A stretch of 64,000 nt of DNA from Podospora bellae-mahoneyi (lineage: Eukaryota; Ascomycota; Sordariomycetes; Sordariales; Podosporaceae). Both the position numbers and the translations under genes were made by a program. The stretch is taken from positions 3,162,001-3,226,000 of the forward strand of contig NC_085883.1 of the NCBI RefSeq assembly GCF_035222275.1. The letters are read 5' to 3'. Positions 31,867-43,941 of the stretch are shown here, piece by piece. Numbering within the stretch: the first letter of the stretch is position 1; each line of letters begins with the position of its first letter. Below the pieces are notes generated by a model, which did no database searches, was not told where the DNA came from, and was given only the letters and a program-made list of their open reading frames with translations.

Positions 31867-34354
31867 ATGACCGACAAAGTCAATGTCGACAGTGCAACTT
31901 GTCCCGAAGACGCAAACTCAACCGACTGCCTGTTGCGACTTGTCCTCGCTGCACTTGATAAACAGACAACCAACACAGCGGAAGAATTCAACTGGGACCC
32001 TCTCACCTTTTTCTTCACTGCACCCATCGGTCTTTTCGCCGCGCTTTTCGCTGCCATTACTATCTATCAAGCAGTCCTGTCTTCTGGACCGGGACGTCGA
32101 AAATCCAATCGTCGAGCGATTGGTCCCTGGGCTCTGAAGACCAAAACAGAATGGAGTTGGAGGGACTTGAACAGCTTGTCCATTGCTTCGACGCCCGTCC
32201 TTCGCGCCGATGATTTTTTGCAAACAATGGGAGGGCGGAGGGAGTGGCATATCTTTCGGGAATCTCGCGAATCCCAAGACAAAGTGCTTTCCAGCACAGA
32301 AGGCGCCCGGGCCCTTTATGGAACGATGTGCTTGAGAAGACTTGAACGGGTTGGTGAGGAGTACAATAAATTCTTCGGTACCGAGAAACCCAGTCAGTGT
32401 AGCGCGACCTGGCTACGGTTCTTGAGCCACGTCAAGCTCCATAGAATCACATTCGGAACGGCACTTGTCGAGACGACTATGGCGGACTACCTTCCAGCCG
32501 ATCTCGTGGCTGCGCCAGCATATGCCGAGATTGGCTTTCTCATTGCAGCAGCAGCAGCATCCGGAGCCCACTCAATGATATTCACTGGGTCCGAATCATC
32601 GCACTATCCGGTTATCATTGGAGACAGTTTTCAGCTCGACTTTCGCCAACACCCCGTCTTGGGGATCGTGGGCGTGTTTTCTCAGCACGGGCAGCTTTCT
32701 CGCCTACCTTTGAAGGAGCAAGATGAAAAGACGAATGATCCTTTTGCAAGCCGTCCTATCTGGCATGATTATCGCCAAAGCACCAAAGCCATAGTAGCTA
32801 TACTGCACGCCCGGGGCGAGGTGTATTGCTGGCCTCAGTGGAACCATCGTTCTCGAGGGTGTCAATTGCTAAATACCATAACACTGAGAAAATGGCTACC
32901 TATCGGTATCACCCAATCGATGCACGACATTTATTGGCAGGAGTCATGCCGCAGATTTTCTGATGGCTACGGAGAACTGCAATGGTTACTGGGGGCTGAT
33001 ATTGAGTATGGCAATCCAACTTGTCCCATAAACTAGGTACCTCATGATGAAAAGGGTCTAGTTATACTTATAACGACTGTGCTAAATCTTTAATAGGTTG
33101 AACGGTATTCCATCAATCTTCCCTGGGAAGCTGTCAAGACGCAACCCCAATCTCCTTTCGCTCCTTGCACTTCACCACAATTTCTGGTGTCATTCAGGCG
33201 GGATCAGAATGGACAGTTCGGTCTCCCAGAGCTCCAGATCAACCCTTGTTGCCTTTCCAGAAGAGGTCACCGTCAGCATGCGGGGCTCTGAATCTTCAAG
33301 GTTGAGAATTCGTCTTGTTATGGACACCTCAGTTCTCCCTACGGATGTCACGGCAAACATGATTGCTGGTATTACCAGATTTATTGACGGAGAAGATATT
33401 GATCAGCTCCGATGGAGCGACGAATTCGGCTTTCACTTCACCGAAATTCAAGCCATGAATCTTATGTCAGATGTTCGCTTACATTTAGGAAACAAATCAA
33501 AAGAACCCCAAGGCGACCGACCTGTCACTCACGTAGTGGTTAGAACTCCACTTCTTGATGTCTGCCAGGACCTTGTGTTTGGGCTGGACAAGTTTCAAGC
33601 AAGGCTTGACGCCATGTCCGCGCTCGAGCGTCAGTACTTACGTGCTCTGATCTATCTGCAAATTAAGATGCTCGATTATTGGCTTCTTGCGGTTTGTGGC
33701 GAGTACCTCCCGATAGCACGAACTTTGCGGCTGCTTGTTGTTACTGCAATTTTACTGGACGGGGAAACCCAGGTTCAACATGGTGAAAAGGAGGGAGTGG
33801 TTGTTGGATCACACCCACACCGACAGTGGAATCATGACATTGTGGACTCGTCACCGTACCCGCCGCCTACTGCGAAGCACCTTAACACTTTGGAAAATCT
33901 TGACAGTTTCCTCGAAGCGACAAGTGACCCCAACAGCCACCATGTGTTCCCAGGTGTAAATCGAACCATGGAAAAGATACACCCGTGGGGCTGGGATAAC
34001 TCGGTCGTCAAAGCCTTGAAAAACTTTCTGGATAAATGTTACCGCAACCATGGGCCTAGGAAGGGCATGGTCCCGGGAACCCGTCTTGGTCGTGGTGGTT
34101 CGACGACTGCTCAGGGTTCCCAGGCACAGCATGATGATGGGCCGGAAGTAGAGACTGATGGGGAAGGTCTCAACTACCAACCTCCAGACAGAGACATCCA
34201 ATTCGGTAAGAGCGAGACAAGAACGTTCGAGGAAGTATTGGATGATCTTCTTGTCTGGAGGGCTCTCTTGGTTGCGGCATTGTTTTGGTCGGCTCCTGAC
34301 AATAGCCAGGTTTTGAAGTCGGGAATATGGGAACAGGTCATTCCCGTTGTTTAG
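31867..34354 (+). CDS. Fungal-specific membrane-anchored protein of unknown function (two exons)
   Basis: Exons 31867-33005 and 33097-34354 join in frame (E across the junction) to about 798 residues. The 91-base intron begins GTATGG and ends TTTAATAG. The N-terminal half has one likely transmembrane segment at about residues 47-70 (LTFFFTAPIGLFAALFAAITIYQAV) followed by GPGRRKSNRRAIGPWA, and then a WSWRDLNSLS region. The rest is soluble with no enzyme motif seen. The layout resembles large fungal proteins sometimes annotated as modin in Podospora-like genomes, often found near NLR genes; that likeness is from memory and weak. It is upstream of a decayed DUF3433 gene and an NLR-like gene, an accessory setting. 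Confidence 0.7.
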
Positions 34355-34558
34355 CAAGACGCCCAAAATAGATGAGGTATTTCGGTTTCCAGATTCTCTT
34401 GGGGGAATTATCAACTACCTACATAGTACCTAGTGACTGCATGCCCAGGTGCCGATCTAGGTAGAGCTCAACTACAAAGGGTAAGGCAACGTCATGCCGC
34501 TTTTATATTTGCCCCGTCCACAACCCATATTGCGAACCGTCCCTCATCACCATCTTCG

Positions 34559-37500
34559 CTACCAGGAAAACTTTCCGTCTGGACACTTGAAACTGCCCGT
34601 GCCTAACCTGTACAGACTATCATGATTCGTGGCCTGTATCTTACTCTCATTCTGGTCGTCGGGTGATTCAGAGACTTTTTTCGACTCTAGTTCGGAAAGA
34701 TGAAAGATATTGCCGTCCACGAGTAAGGCGAGTACATTAGTGATACTTGTTGGCGGTCGAGGTAGAAATGCAGTACGCGGCATCAATGCCCAGCTCACAA
34801 GCGAGAAGAAAAGTATTGCGCCAAGCAGCGCCTGGATCACTCTGGTTGCCGTTTCGTTCTGGAAAACACGTCTTGATTCCTTCCAAGTGTCCAGCCGAGA
34901 GGAGGTGATCTTGACAGTTGCCTCATAAGTGGTAAAGTTCAGTTTTCTAGACCCATGGCGCAGAAGATGCCTTCGTCATGCTGCGCTCGCTCTCCAGGTC
35001 CGTCCCGTGAGATACGAGCTTTGATGGTGATGGTTTGTGACATGAACATAATATGTTGGCGTCTGATAGCGCCTATGACCTCTGATGTTTGTGACGGATC
35101 AGAAAATACCGAGATGGGTAGTGTAGGTTGAGATAGACGTAGATAGTTAAAGAACTGATCAAAGCATAGTCCAGGCTGCGCTGCTGGCAAAGACATGTAC
35201 TTAGGGTATACCTCTGGCGGGAATTTAGGGCTGGACGCTTGTAGTGGAGGTATCATCATTCTTCTGGACTCTTCTCTTATTCGCGGGGGAAGATCAGGAT
35301 GAATGGCAAGTTCAGTGCCAAGAAAGGTGGTTTCATCTTCGACAACATCTATCGAGTTATTGCAGCGTAGGTCTGAGACGCTCATTCAAGGGGAACCGCC
35401 GGTAGTGGGCCTGGTGTGGGTGCCCCAAACATAGAAGAAGTTGCTGCACGCGCGAACCTGTATATTCGATGTCTCAGCTGGCCCGGCGGCGCCAGCAAAC
35501 ACGTTGACGGATGTGTCTGCATCGCCTATGGCAAAGAGAGCTGTCGCTGCAAGCTCAGGCAGCGTGATGTTGTTATTTGAACAATATTCCCCGGTGACAT
35601 TGACTCTGATAGTGTCGTTACAAGGGAACAGCTCAGATGAAGCGATCCTGTGATGGATGACTATGTCTCCGATAGTGTCTGCAACCAGAACATCGATTGC
35701 GATTTCGTTTTGGCGATACAAATGGCATTCGAAAACAACCGACAAAACAGGTATCACCGCCGCAATCTCCAACTCAGATTGGTTTAGTTACTTCTCGTCC
35801 GCGTTCAGCCCCTCCAAGGCCAGGGTTGGGTAGACGAGCTCATTGTATGACAAGTGTGGTGATGATAGATTGCTTTGCAGCATCAAAGTCATAACAATGC
35901 CAAGCTCATCGTAACCGATCCATGACTTCTCAGAGTGCCAGTTGCCATAGTCTGTATCGCGATAGATGGCAGATGAAAAGGAACCGACCAATCGAAGTTC
36001 TTTCTTCAAAACCATCGGTTTGTCAGCTTCGAAGAATAGGTGATGCCAAGGCTAGCAGGCTCGCCAGCAACGCGGCTATGGTTGATGTGGCCGAAGCTGA
36101 GTTTCGTATTTTCAGTTCCTTTATCACGGCGTGAATTCCTAGAAGTCCACGGAGATTTAAATTCGTAGATGACCGTTTCGACGCGGGTCTCTCGAACATA
36201 CCATAGTAAGGTGTGAGGGTGCGTATGTCCAAGTCCAACGAAGCGAAAAAGATATTCAATAGACTTGTGGCGAAGACCGGTAATAGTGTCCAAAGGTAGT
36301 TGAGATATTCTTGAGCTTGAATGCTGGACCGATGCCTTGATTGCGTGTTGAAATCTGAGCAGCAATTCGAGGATCACTATGAAACTGAGAGCCACAAGAT
36401 AAGCCGGGATACGCAACTACCACTGTAAGGTAAGAGGCTGGTATGTATGGCAAAGGCTTTGAAGTAGAGCGTGCAGGTAGTTGTGCTAAAAGCTTCGACC
36501 CCAGTGATCCAGCTTTCGTCTCGTGAATTCTTTCCTCGGATGTTGAGGATACTGAGTCTTTGGGATCGTTTTGAAATCCATCGCCAAGACCAGTGCTCAG
36601 GTTCTTAACGCCCAAAATTGTTCTCGGATCGCTTCTCAGGCTGAATTTATCCGAAATCGCGGATTTCGACGAAGCTAGCGTGATCGCCGAGGCAAAGCAC
36701 AATCCAGCGAAGATTTGGGTCGATCGACGCTGAACGATGATGCGATCAACTTTGACATAAGCTATGGCGACGAAGGGGGTTTGAGTCGACTCTATAAGTG
36801 TACTGTGTATCAGAAAGGTTGTATGCAGGCGGTAATAGTCTTGTAAAGAAGAGGCTAGTGTGATGTAGTTAAAAATCTATGAAGACTTTGGAAATGCTTC
36901 TTGGCCGAGCCCTAGGTTGAACAGACTGACTCTGTCAACGTCCAGATCAATGTCATCAAACACGGACAACCTAGAAACTCTTGTGATGGAGGGAGATTCA
37001 AATGGCGAGGTTTCGTCAGTTATTTGCGGGTGAACGTCGCGAAAAGCCCGACATATGTCCCAGGCATGAAGATGACCAAGCCTCCTCATCTAGGACTGTG
37101 TTGACAAAAAGGCGTTCTCTTGGCTGCCCGTACCACGGCCACGGTGCACCTGAAGATCGAATACAGCATAACTGGGTCGACAAACAATTTGCTGGCTTTT
37201 TCGAAGAACAATAGTCGTATCGTTGCTTTCAGGAGAGTAGCTGTAAAGGATATCGATTTCCAAAACAATCCACACGAACCGTTGATAATCAGTGTATACC
37301 TGATGTGTATCCTGGTCCGCTTTCTTATTATTATCGCTGGAATAAGACTCGTATCGGCCAGTCAATACCCGCGCGACAACCCTGACTCTAGAAAGGACAT
37401 ATGGCAAGATCTCTTGCGGCGAGGCTGCTTCCATAGGTACCCGGAATGAAAAGGCTTGACTTGGTATCTTTATGTAGCAACTTGACGCCCTGAAACTCAA

Positions 37501-38298
37501 AGCTAAGTTAAAGATGCCGCTCAAATTGGATTGGCGAATCATGCTATCTGGGTGGAATCCACTGAGATCTGCCGCCTGGCATTCTAAATTCGAAGTCATG
37601 CCTTCGATTTGCGCATGCATCTCCAAGACTCAGTCGGGATCGAGCTCAACTAATTTACATACAAAGTCTTGCGCGATCCCACGAGGATAGTTCATCCTGT
37701 ATTCGCGCATGCCTATAGTGTTGAAGAGTGACAGAACCTTTGGGTTTGCCAGACGTGAGGGGTCATCGAGAAAGGAAGTGCGTAGCTCGACAGCGGTGGT
37801 GACTTCCATGCTCTTGACTCTAATCATCGAAGACGAAAAGATGGTCATGATCTTGAGGAACAACGATACAACGGTGGTTCCGGCAACAAGGCAATCCCGA
37901 TTACACATTGCTTGAAAGGGTGCCCAGATCCAGAGCGAGGAAAGATAGTTTAATGTAAGACTCTCCTGGACATCCAGCCCAGCTTTCGTGGCGCGAAGTC
38001 TGATCCAAGGAGACGAAACTTTTGCGAGGAAGTCGATGTAAGACCAGACACCAGTGATAAGTATCAGGAGGGGTGTGGGACCATAGGTCCATATGTAGAG
38101 CAATGTACCATCAGAAGACGCTGTTTTCAGGCCTTGACGTCTCTCAGAGATGACAAAAATTGTTTCCAGTCCGATACACAATAGCAAAAATGTAGCAATG
38201 AAGGCGTGAAACGTTCGTCTCTGAAGCAGGTATGGGCGCCATTCCCCGTGATCACGCATCTCATCGTGATCGGCACATTCCATTGCGGGTTGGGTCAC
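34559..38298 (-). pseudogene. Decayed DUF3433 membrane-protein gene
   Basis: A host-type gene of the fungal DUF3433 family (multi-pass membrane proteins of about 1200 residues with two related halves, function unknown). The first half is clear at 38298-37630: WRPYLLQRRTFHAFIATFLL and LYIWTYGPTPLLILITGVWSYID are the family's usual opening. Family-like segments continue in the same frame down to about 36256 (VAIAYVKVDRIIVQRRSTQI), then FFASLDLDIRTLTPYYG near 36250. The second half reaches its end at about 34559 (MPRTAFLPRPPTSITNVLALL). In-frame stops occur at about 37630, 37090, 36877, 35788 and 35386, and the frame changes near 36260, 36010 and 34940. Each stop could derive from CAA, CAG or CGA by one C-to-T change, which fits RIP-like mutation but does not prove it. 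Introns cannot explain all breaks cleanly. Confidence 0.75.
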
Positions 38299-38773
38299 GT
38301 TGCCTGATACGGGTCATAGGCAAGGCAGATAACCTATACCAGGCCACCGAAAGCATCCGAACACGCATATCTATCTGCAGGGATGATAACATCCAATCCC
38401 AGGCTGTCACTTTATATGATGCTCCGAATGTGGTGGCGTTAGTAAGCTATAGTGAAAATCGAGGAGATGACACAGCTATATACTTACCTTAGACCGGTCT
38501 AGCCCTTTCACCGTCACTGGACTTAGAGTTGTTATTTCAGGAGGTCACAGCAATCGAGCAAGGAATCACAATATAGGTGTCGATTCACTGAATAAATTAA
38601 AGGCGGCACATAGGTATACAGCCATCGGGCTACTAAAGCTTTCTAATTGTCCCTCACGGAGGCAGCAACGAAAAAGGAAATTCACTTGTGCAACTTAAAG
38701 TTAAAAAATTAAACAGCAATTTGATGATCACACACAGTCTTGTGTGGCCAATTGGGAATTTGGCAAAAGCATA
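38299..38773. other. AT-biased intergenic stretch
   Basis: About 475 bases between the DUF3433 relic and tRNA-Ser, with AT-rich sequence near 38560-38720. No gene is seen. Confidence 0.5.
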
Positions 38774-38855
38774 CGACGCGAGCCGGATTTGAACCGACGC
38801 CTCCGAAGAGATGAGATTTCGAGTCTCACGCATTAGACCACTCTGCCATCGCGCC
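38774..38855 (-). tRNA. tRNA-Ser (CGA)
   Basis: Read on the minus strand: acceptor GGCGCGA pairs with TCGCGTC (one G-U), discriminator G. The anticodon stem TGAGA/TCTCA closes loop CTCGAAA, anticodon CGA. A long variable arm (ATCTCTTCGGAGGCG region) is typical of tRNA-Ser. The B box GGTTCAAATCC is intact. 82 bases, no intron. Confidence 0.92.
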
Positions 38856-39251
38856 TTAAACCAGGTTTAGATGTTTAACCGAGTTAAATTTAGTGCTTAC
38901 AAGAGCAGTATTTCTGTGATGTCCTTGGACAATCTCCACAGGAAACTGCCTCCACTTTAGCTCTGACCCGCTAGCCTTTGAGCCCCTGAGCCCCTGAATT
39001 CAGCCAGAGATACCAATCAATGCTTGTCAAGCTTCAGACAAAGGTCCCACTAGAGTTCTGATCACAGACGCAAGGTTGCTCATGCAAGCAAGCACCTGCT
39101 AGCTGCTGTGACCCCTCATCATCATGTGACTAGATTGTTGCCTTACGGGCTCGAAACACAGCCACAGAACCAGTGCCATTTCTGATTTCGGATACTCTCT
39201 ATCCAACGTCTTGTGTTGTGATGCTTGACACCAAACTACAACCTCATCGAC
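38856..39251. other. Promoter region of the NLR-like gene
   Basis: About 400 bases between tRNA-Ser and the NACHT gene. Nothing else is recognised. Confidence 0.5.
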
Positions 39252-42119
39252 ATGGAGACCCTCGAGGGCCTCGGCCTCGCAGCCAATATCCTTCAGTTCT
39301 GCCAAGCGGTAGGATCATTCATTAACCAGGCCCATGAGATTTACCGTTCAGGCCCGGCCGCACTGGGCAAGGTCAACGATCTTCGCGGTATCTCCAAGGA
39401 TCTCCATAAGATGCTGTCGGAAATGCAGCGACAAGATACCCAGATGAAGGAGAAGCACCTGACAGAGACATCGCAGTTGCCACTTCACAATGAGTGCCTC
39501 ACGCTTTTACAAGACCTCACAAGTTCACTGGATCAGTTGGATTTGCCAGAGAATCCGGGGAAAAAAGAGTCCATCATGATCGCATTTAGGGCGCGGTGGA
39601 ATCGCTCCAAACTTGAGGACTTGGAAAAACGAATCGAAAGTTTTCGTCAGCAACTTGTTCTTGGTCTTCTCGTCACCATCAGGTGTGCACCTACTTTGTC
39701 GCTCAGTGTCAGGTCCCTTTGGGCATGAGCTGACAGCTCTAGAAACTTTACGATGCAGTCACTTGATCATCAGGAGGCCATTCTTCATAGACTTGACGGC
39801 GTAACTCAGGTGCCACGACCAGAACAAAGCGCTCCAGCCCACGCGCTATTCCAGCATCTCGCCCACAGAGGAGGACTGGATAATTACGCGACAGACTCTA
39901 TCCGATGGAAAACTCAGCATAGCTCTACCCTCAATCGTGTCGCCACAGGTCAAGGAGAGATGGTTATCCCCCCAGCGATAGAAAACAAGCTTCAACAGCA
40001 GTTCTTGTCTACGGTTCTTGGCCCAGACGGCAAGAATCAACGACAGTCTCAAATCCATGAAGCTCACAAGCGCACATTTGAGTGGATTTTCGACGAAAAC
40101 GGTGAAGCAGAGCATCCATGGGACAGTTTTGTCGAATGGTGCGAGCAGGATTCCCTGCTGTACTGGATTACAGGCAAGGCTGGCTCTGGGAAGTCAACGC
40201 TGATGAAATTCATCTCTCAACATCCCCAACTCATGAAGCACCTCCAGGTCTGGTCTAATGGTGCGCCAGTCACCATTGCTTCGTTTTATTTTTGGGCGTC
40301 GGGAACCGCGATGCAAGCATCTTCCGAAGGACTGTTTCGGTCCCTGCTCTACCAATTGCTGGACCAGCACAAACACATCATTCCCAAACTCGCGCCTCAG
40401 ACATGGGAGGGGACCTATCTATTCGGAGCGCCAATGCCAATGGTTCCGGCCGATGACCTGCGAAGAATGCTGCGTTTTACGATTCGTGAAGTGGGCAAAA
40501 CCTCGAGGATCTGTCTTATCATTGATGGCTTGGACGAGTTCGGGGGGAGTACAGATGATGTCCTTGACACCATTGAGGCTTTCACCTCGCTTTCCATCAA
40601 GGTATGCGCTGCCAGCCGTCCTTGGGTGGTTTTTGAGGAGTCATTCTATCAAAAGCCACAACTGCTACTTCAAAACTTGACTCGTCAAGACATGGAGGAG
40701 TACACTCAGTCCGCGCTACGAGGGAACCGTGGTTTTAGGCGCCTTCGAGCGCGCGAGCCCGACTTTGCGGAGCAACTCGCGAGGAATATTGTGGACAAAG
40801 CTGATGGTGTCTTCTTATGGGTGTGTCTTGTTGTGAAATCGCTTTTGACCGGACTGAACAATGACGACCGAATCAGCGATCTCCAAGGAAGGCTGGATGC
40901 CTTGCCTCCTGACTTGGAAGATCTCTATGACGCAGTCATCAAAACATGGGATACCTTCTACTTTAAACATGCCGCTCAATATTTTGAATTGAAAAAGGCA
41001 CACACAGGCGTGTTAGAAGCGCGAATCCTGTTTCTCGCAGACACAGAAAATATTTCTCATGCCATCGAGATGGACAATCGACCAATCTCACAGGAGGAAT
41101 ATGATTCGCAGCTGTCTACAATCAGGCGGCGCCTCAACAGCCGTTGTATGGGCCTGCTTGAGGTAACCAGTACTGGAAATGCTCTGCAGCCACATCCAGT
41201 TGAATACCTTCATCGAACTGTCAAGGACTATCTTAGGAGACACGATGTCCAAGCTCGGCTGCAGGCCGCCACGGAACTGTTCGATCCATATTTGCAACTG
41301 TGCGCAGCATACTCTCTATCTATAAAATCAATGCCCTCCTACATCACCGGGCAAGATCGGAAGATTGATATCACGTTGCGGGCCTATGGGGCTATGGTGT
41401 CCGCCCGGTTGGTTGCGACAGGAAATACTGAAATCATGGTAGAGATTCTCGACAAGATGGCACTTCTCTTGGAGAAAGAAGGTGTTCTTCACAATCAGGA
41501 ACGATCTCCTTGGTGGCCAAGCGCCACCTTACACTGGTTCGATCACTTCTTGAGCCACCAAGGTTTTCTATCTCATGTCACAAGGGAAAATGTGACAGAA
41601 TACGTCAGAGTTCGTGCGGGGAGATCTCTACAAGCCCCGTCCCTTCTTCTCATCGACGCAGCCTACAGCCGCCCAGACCCCAGCGTCAACATGTTTCAGT
41701 TGCTGTTGGATTTAGGCGCGGACATTAACTTCGAGCTATTGTCGCAAGGCGCTAATGCCGGATCGGAAACTGGGTGTACAGTGTGGTCTGAAATTCTAGT
41801 AGCGTTTGTCTCGCGACAATTCTCAACCGTGGAAACAATGAATGTAGAGAAGATATGTAAGGTATGGATTCCGGTTCTCCGGCTTTTATTAGAAATGGGG
41901 GCGCCTGTGGAGGGACAAGTTCGGGATTCCTTACAATCAAGGTGTGCTCTTCTGTTTTCACCACACTACAATATGGAACGACTGTTCATAGGACTGCGAC
42001 TGCTTCAGGTAGGTAACGAGGAGGACGCATTCAAGTTGCTTTGCAGGGAGCTACAGAGCATGCAAATAGCATTTCGTCAAACATCTCGTCAGAGGGAGAA
42101 GAAGGTGGATAATACTTAG
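39252..42119 (+). CDS. NLR-like STAND protein with NACHT domain (two exons)
   Basis: Fungal NOD-like receptor type protein; such proteins act in allorecognition and cell death. Exons 39252-39682 and 39743-42119 join in frame (R across the junction, 60-base intron) to about 935 residues. The N-terminal helical domain (METLEGLGLAANILQFCQAVGSF to IESFRQQLVL) is of the kind placed before fungal NACHT domains. Then P-loop GKAGSGKST (about residue 288), Walker B CLIIDGLDEF (about 400) and a sensor-like CAASRPW. After the NACHT come a winged-helix-like region (YDAVIKTWDTFYFKHAAQYFEL) and HRTVKDYLRRHDV, typical of this class. The C-terminus has two weak ankyrin-like units (LLLDLGADINFE and LLLEMGAPVEGQ) instead of a long repeat array. 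The start at 39252 is preferred over an in-frame ATG at 39225. Confidence 0.85.
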
Positions 42120-43341
42120 GTTGTCTTCACACTGGCATCTTAACAACTGCGCTATCTAGTTACCAATGTATTGGCTTAATATCAGGTATCTCTAGTAACA
42201 GATCTACGTGTGTTCAATACTCGGAAGCTTATGATAAATGTTATGATTGCACGTTACCCAAGTTTTTAGCAATACCAGTTCTGTGCTGCAACCCACCTCA
42301 CACATGTGTGACTTAGGTACCCCATGTAGAGATTATTCATCTATCTGTAACTATAGATTTGGCAGCATAAATGAGGGAAATGGTACCTCTAGCCATGGCG
42401 AGTCACCGAAGACACTCGACCAAGAACAGTGCAGGATAAACCGACAGACACCTATGTTGGTTCATCTCGTTGACCACCCTGATCATAACAAAACCACCGA
42501 CTCAGTTCTCAAATACCGTTGGAATTCTCTAACCTTGTTATCAACATCGATATGTTACCTCGGAACCTTGAGCAGGTACCCTAACTATTCCCTCGGGAAA
42601 CCATCGCTCAATCCTTTAGTCGCTAAGTGCTAGCGAATCTCATGCTCGTACAACTTTGTGTGACCCCAGTAGTCAGAAGTTCTTCATTGTTGGACTTGGC
42701 CACACAAACAAGCCTCATAAGCAGCCCCCAATGTCTGCAAAAAGACCTCATGTGGCGTAGAGCACAATCGAACCAATTTGTCGGGACCGATGAGGCAAAT
42801 TGGTTCCTCTTCCTCAACTACAGCGCGATGGAATGATGGCTGACGGCACCAACCTTCCAGAAAAGACGCCGAACAAACAAACCTTCCGACCATATGTCGT
42901 TAGGCTGGGCCGCGGTCGTAGGATCGCAGTTGGGCAGTCTTCAAGCGCTTAACCGACCCCGAAGGACGTAGGATGGCGTGCATAACTCCAGCAAACATGT
43001 GAAAATAATGTCTGTATGATCAAAATAAGAATCATGAGATATTATCCATTCCTCAGGAGGAGCAACTGAAACAAACCTCGTCAGTTGTGTGACCTGTCCA
43101 CTCATCATGAGCCATCTCATCTTCGTCGCATGATTGTCCTCTGCTGTCATTCGGAAAGATGACTCAGCCAGACCTGCCAAGCTTTTAACCCCTCTGCACG
43201 AGCCACACAGTGCGCGCTGTTCCACAGTGACTTCCAGCATCCAACTCTTGGCACCACTCCAGCACTCTGATGCCCCGAACATCACGAGGACACGAAACAG
43301 CCCACGCCCGCATCAAAGACGATATCGCCTCTGTCCCCAAC

Positions 43342-43362
43342 AAAAAAAAAAAAAAAAAAAAA
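43342..43362 (+). repeat. Poly-A tract
   Basis: A run of 21 adenines in noncoding DNA. It could be a slippage tract or the tail of a decayed retroposed sequence; no element body was recognised. Confidence 0.7.
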
Positions 43363-43922
43363 CCAGGCTCATATTGCTGCGGCATTGTTGACACATCAAT
43401 TACGAAGTTATCGCCTCCACTTCGTCGTCATTATCAAACCCAAGACCCAAGCGATACGAAATCGATATCTCCGTCCATTCCGTTCTGGCTGCAAATCCAG
43501 ATCTGTGGCAGTGCTTCGCCTCCCACCTGCACACTTGCGCGTTTTCCTACCAGTTCGCCCTTGTGGCTCATATCGAATTTCTTTCCCCCCTCCCCCCCTG
43601 ATCGGATGAACAGGGTAGAAATGCAAGGCACATCAACTTGAGGCCACCAATCGCTGTTATTCCATCCAGTCTCCCTCCCCCCAAAAAACTGCCTGTCATC
43701 CTTATCGGTATCGCTATCACCCATACCCCGCCTTGATAGGCCCCTCGGTGGGTAGGTAGGTTGACAAGAGTCATCGCCGTTAGCTATCAACTTGCGCAAG
43801 TGAGAAAGCCACCAAAAGCCACTTACCAACGCGATTGTTGGAGGTTATCATACCGAGATCCTGTTGTCATGTTTCCGCTAGTCTACGGCAAGGCGAAACG
43901 GCTGCACAGAGAGGAAAGTTGA

Positions 43923-43941
43923 AGAGAGAGAGAGAGAGAGA
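43923..43941 (+). repeat. GA dinucleotide microsatellite
   Basis: About nine GA units in noncoding DNA. Confidence 0.8.
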
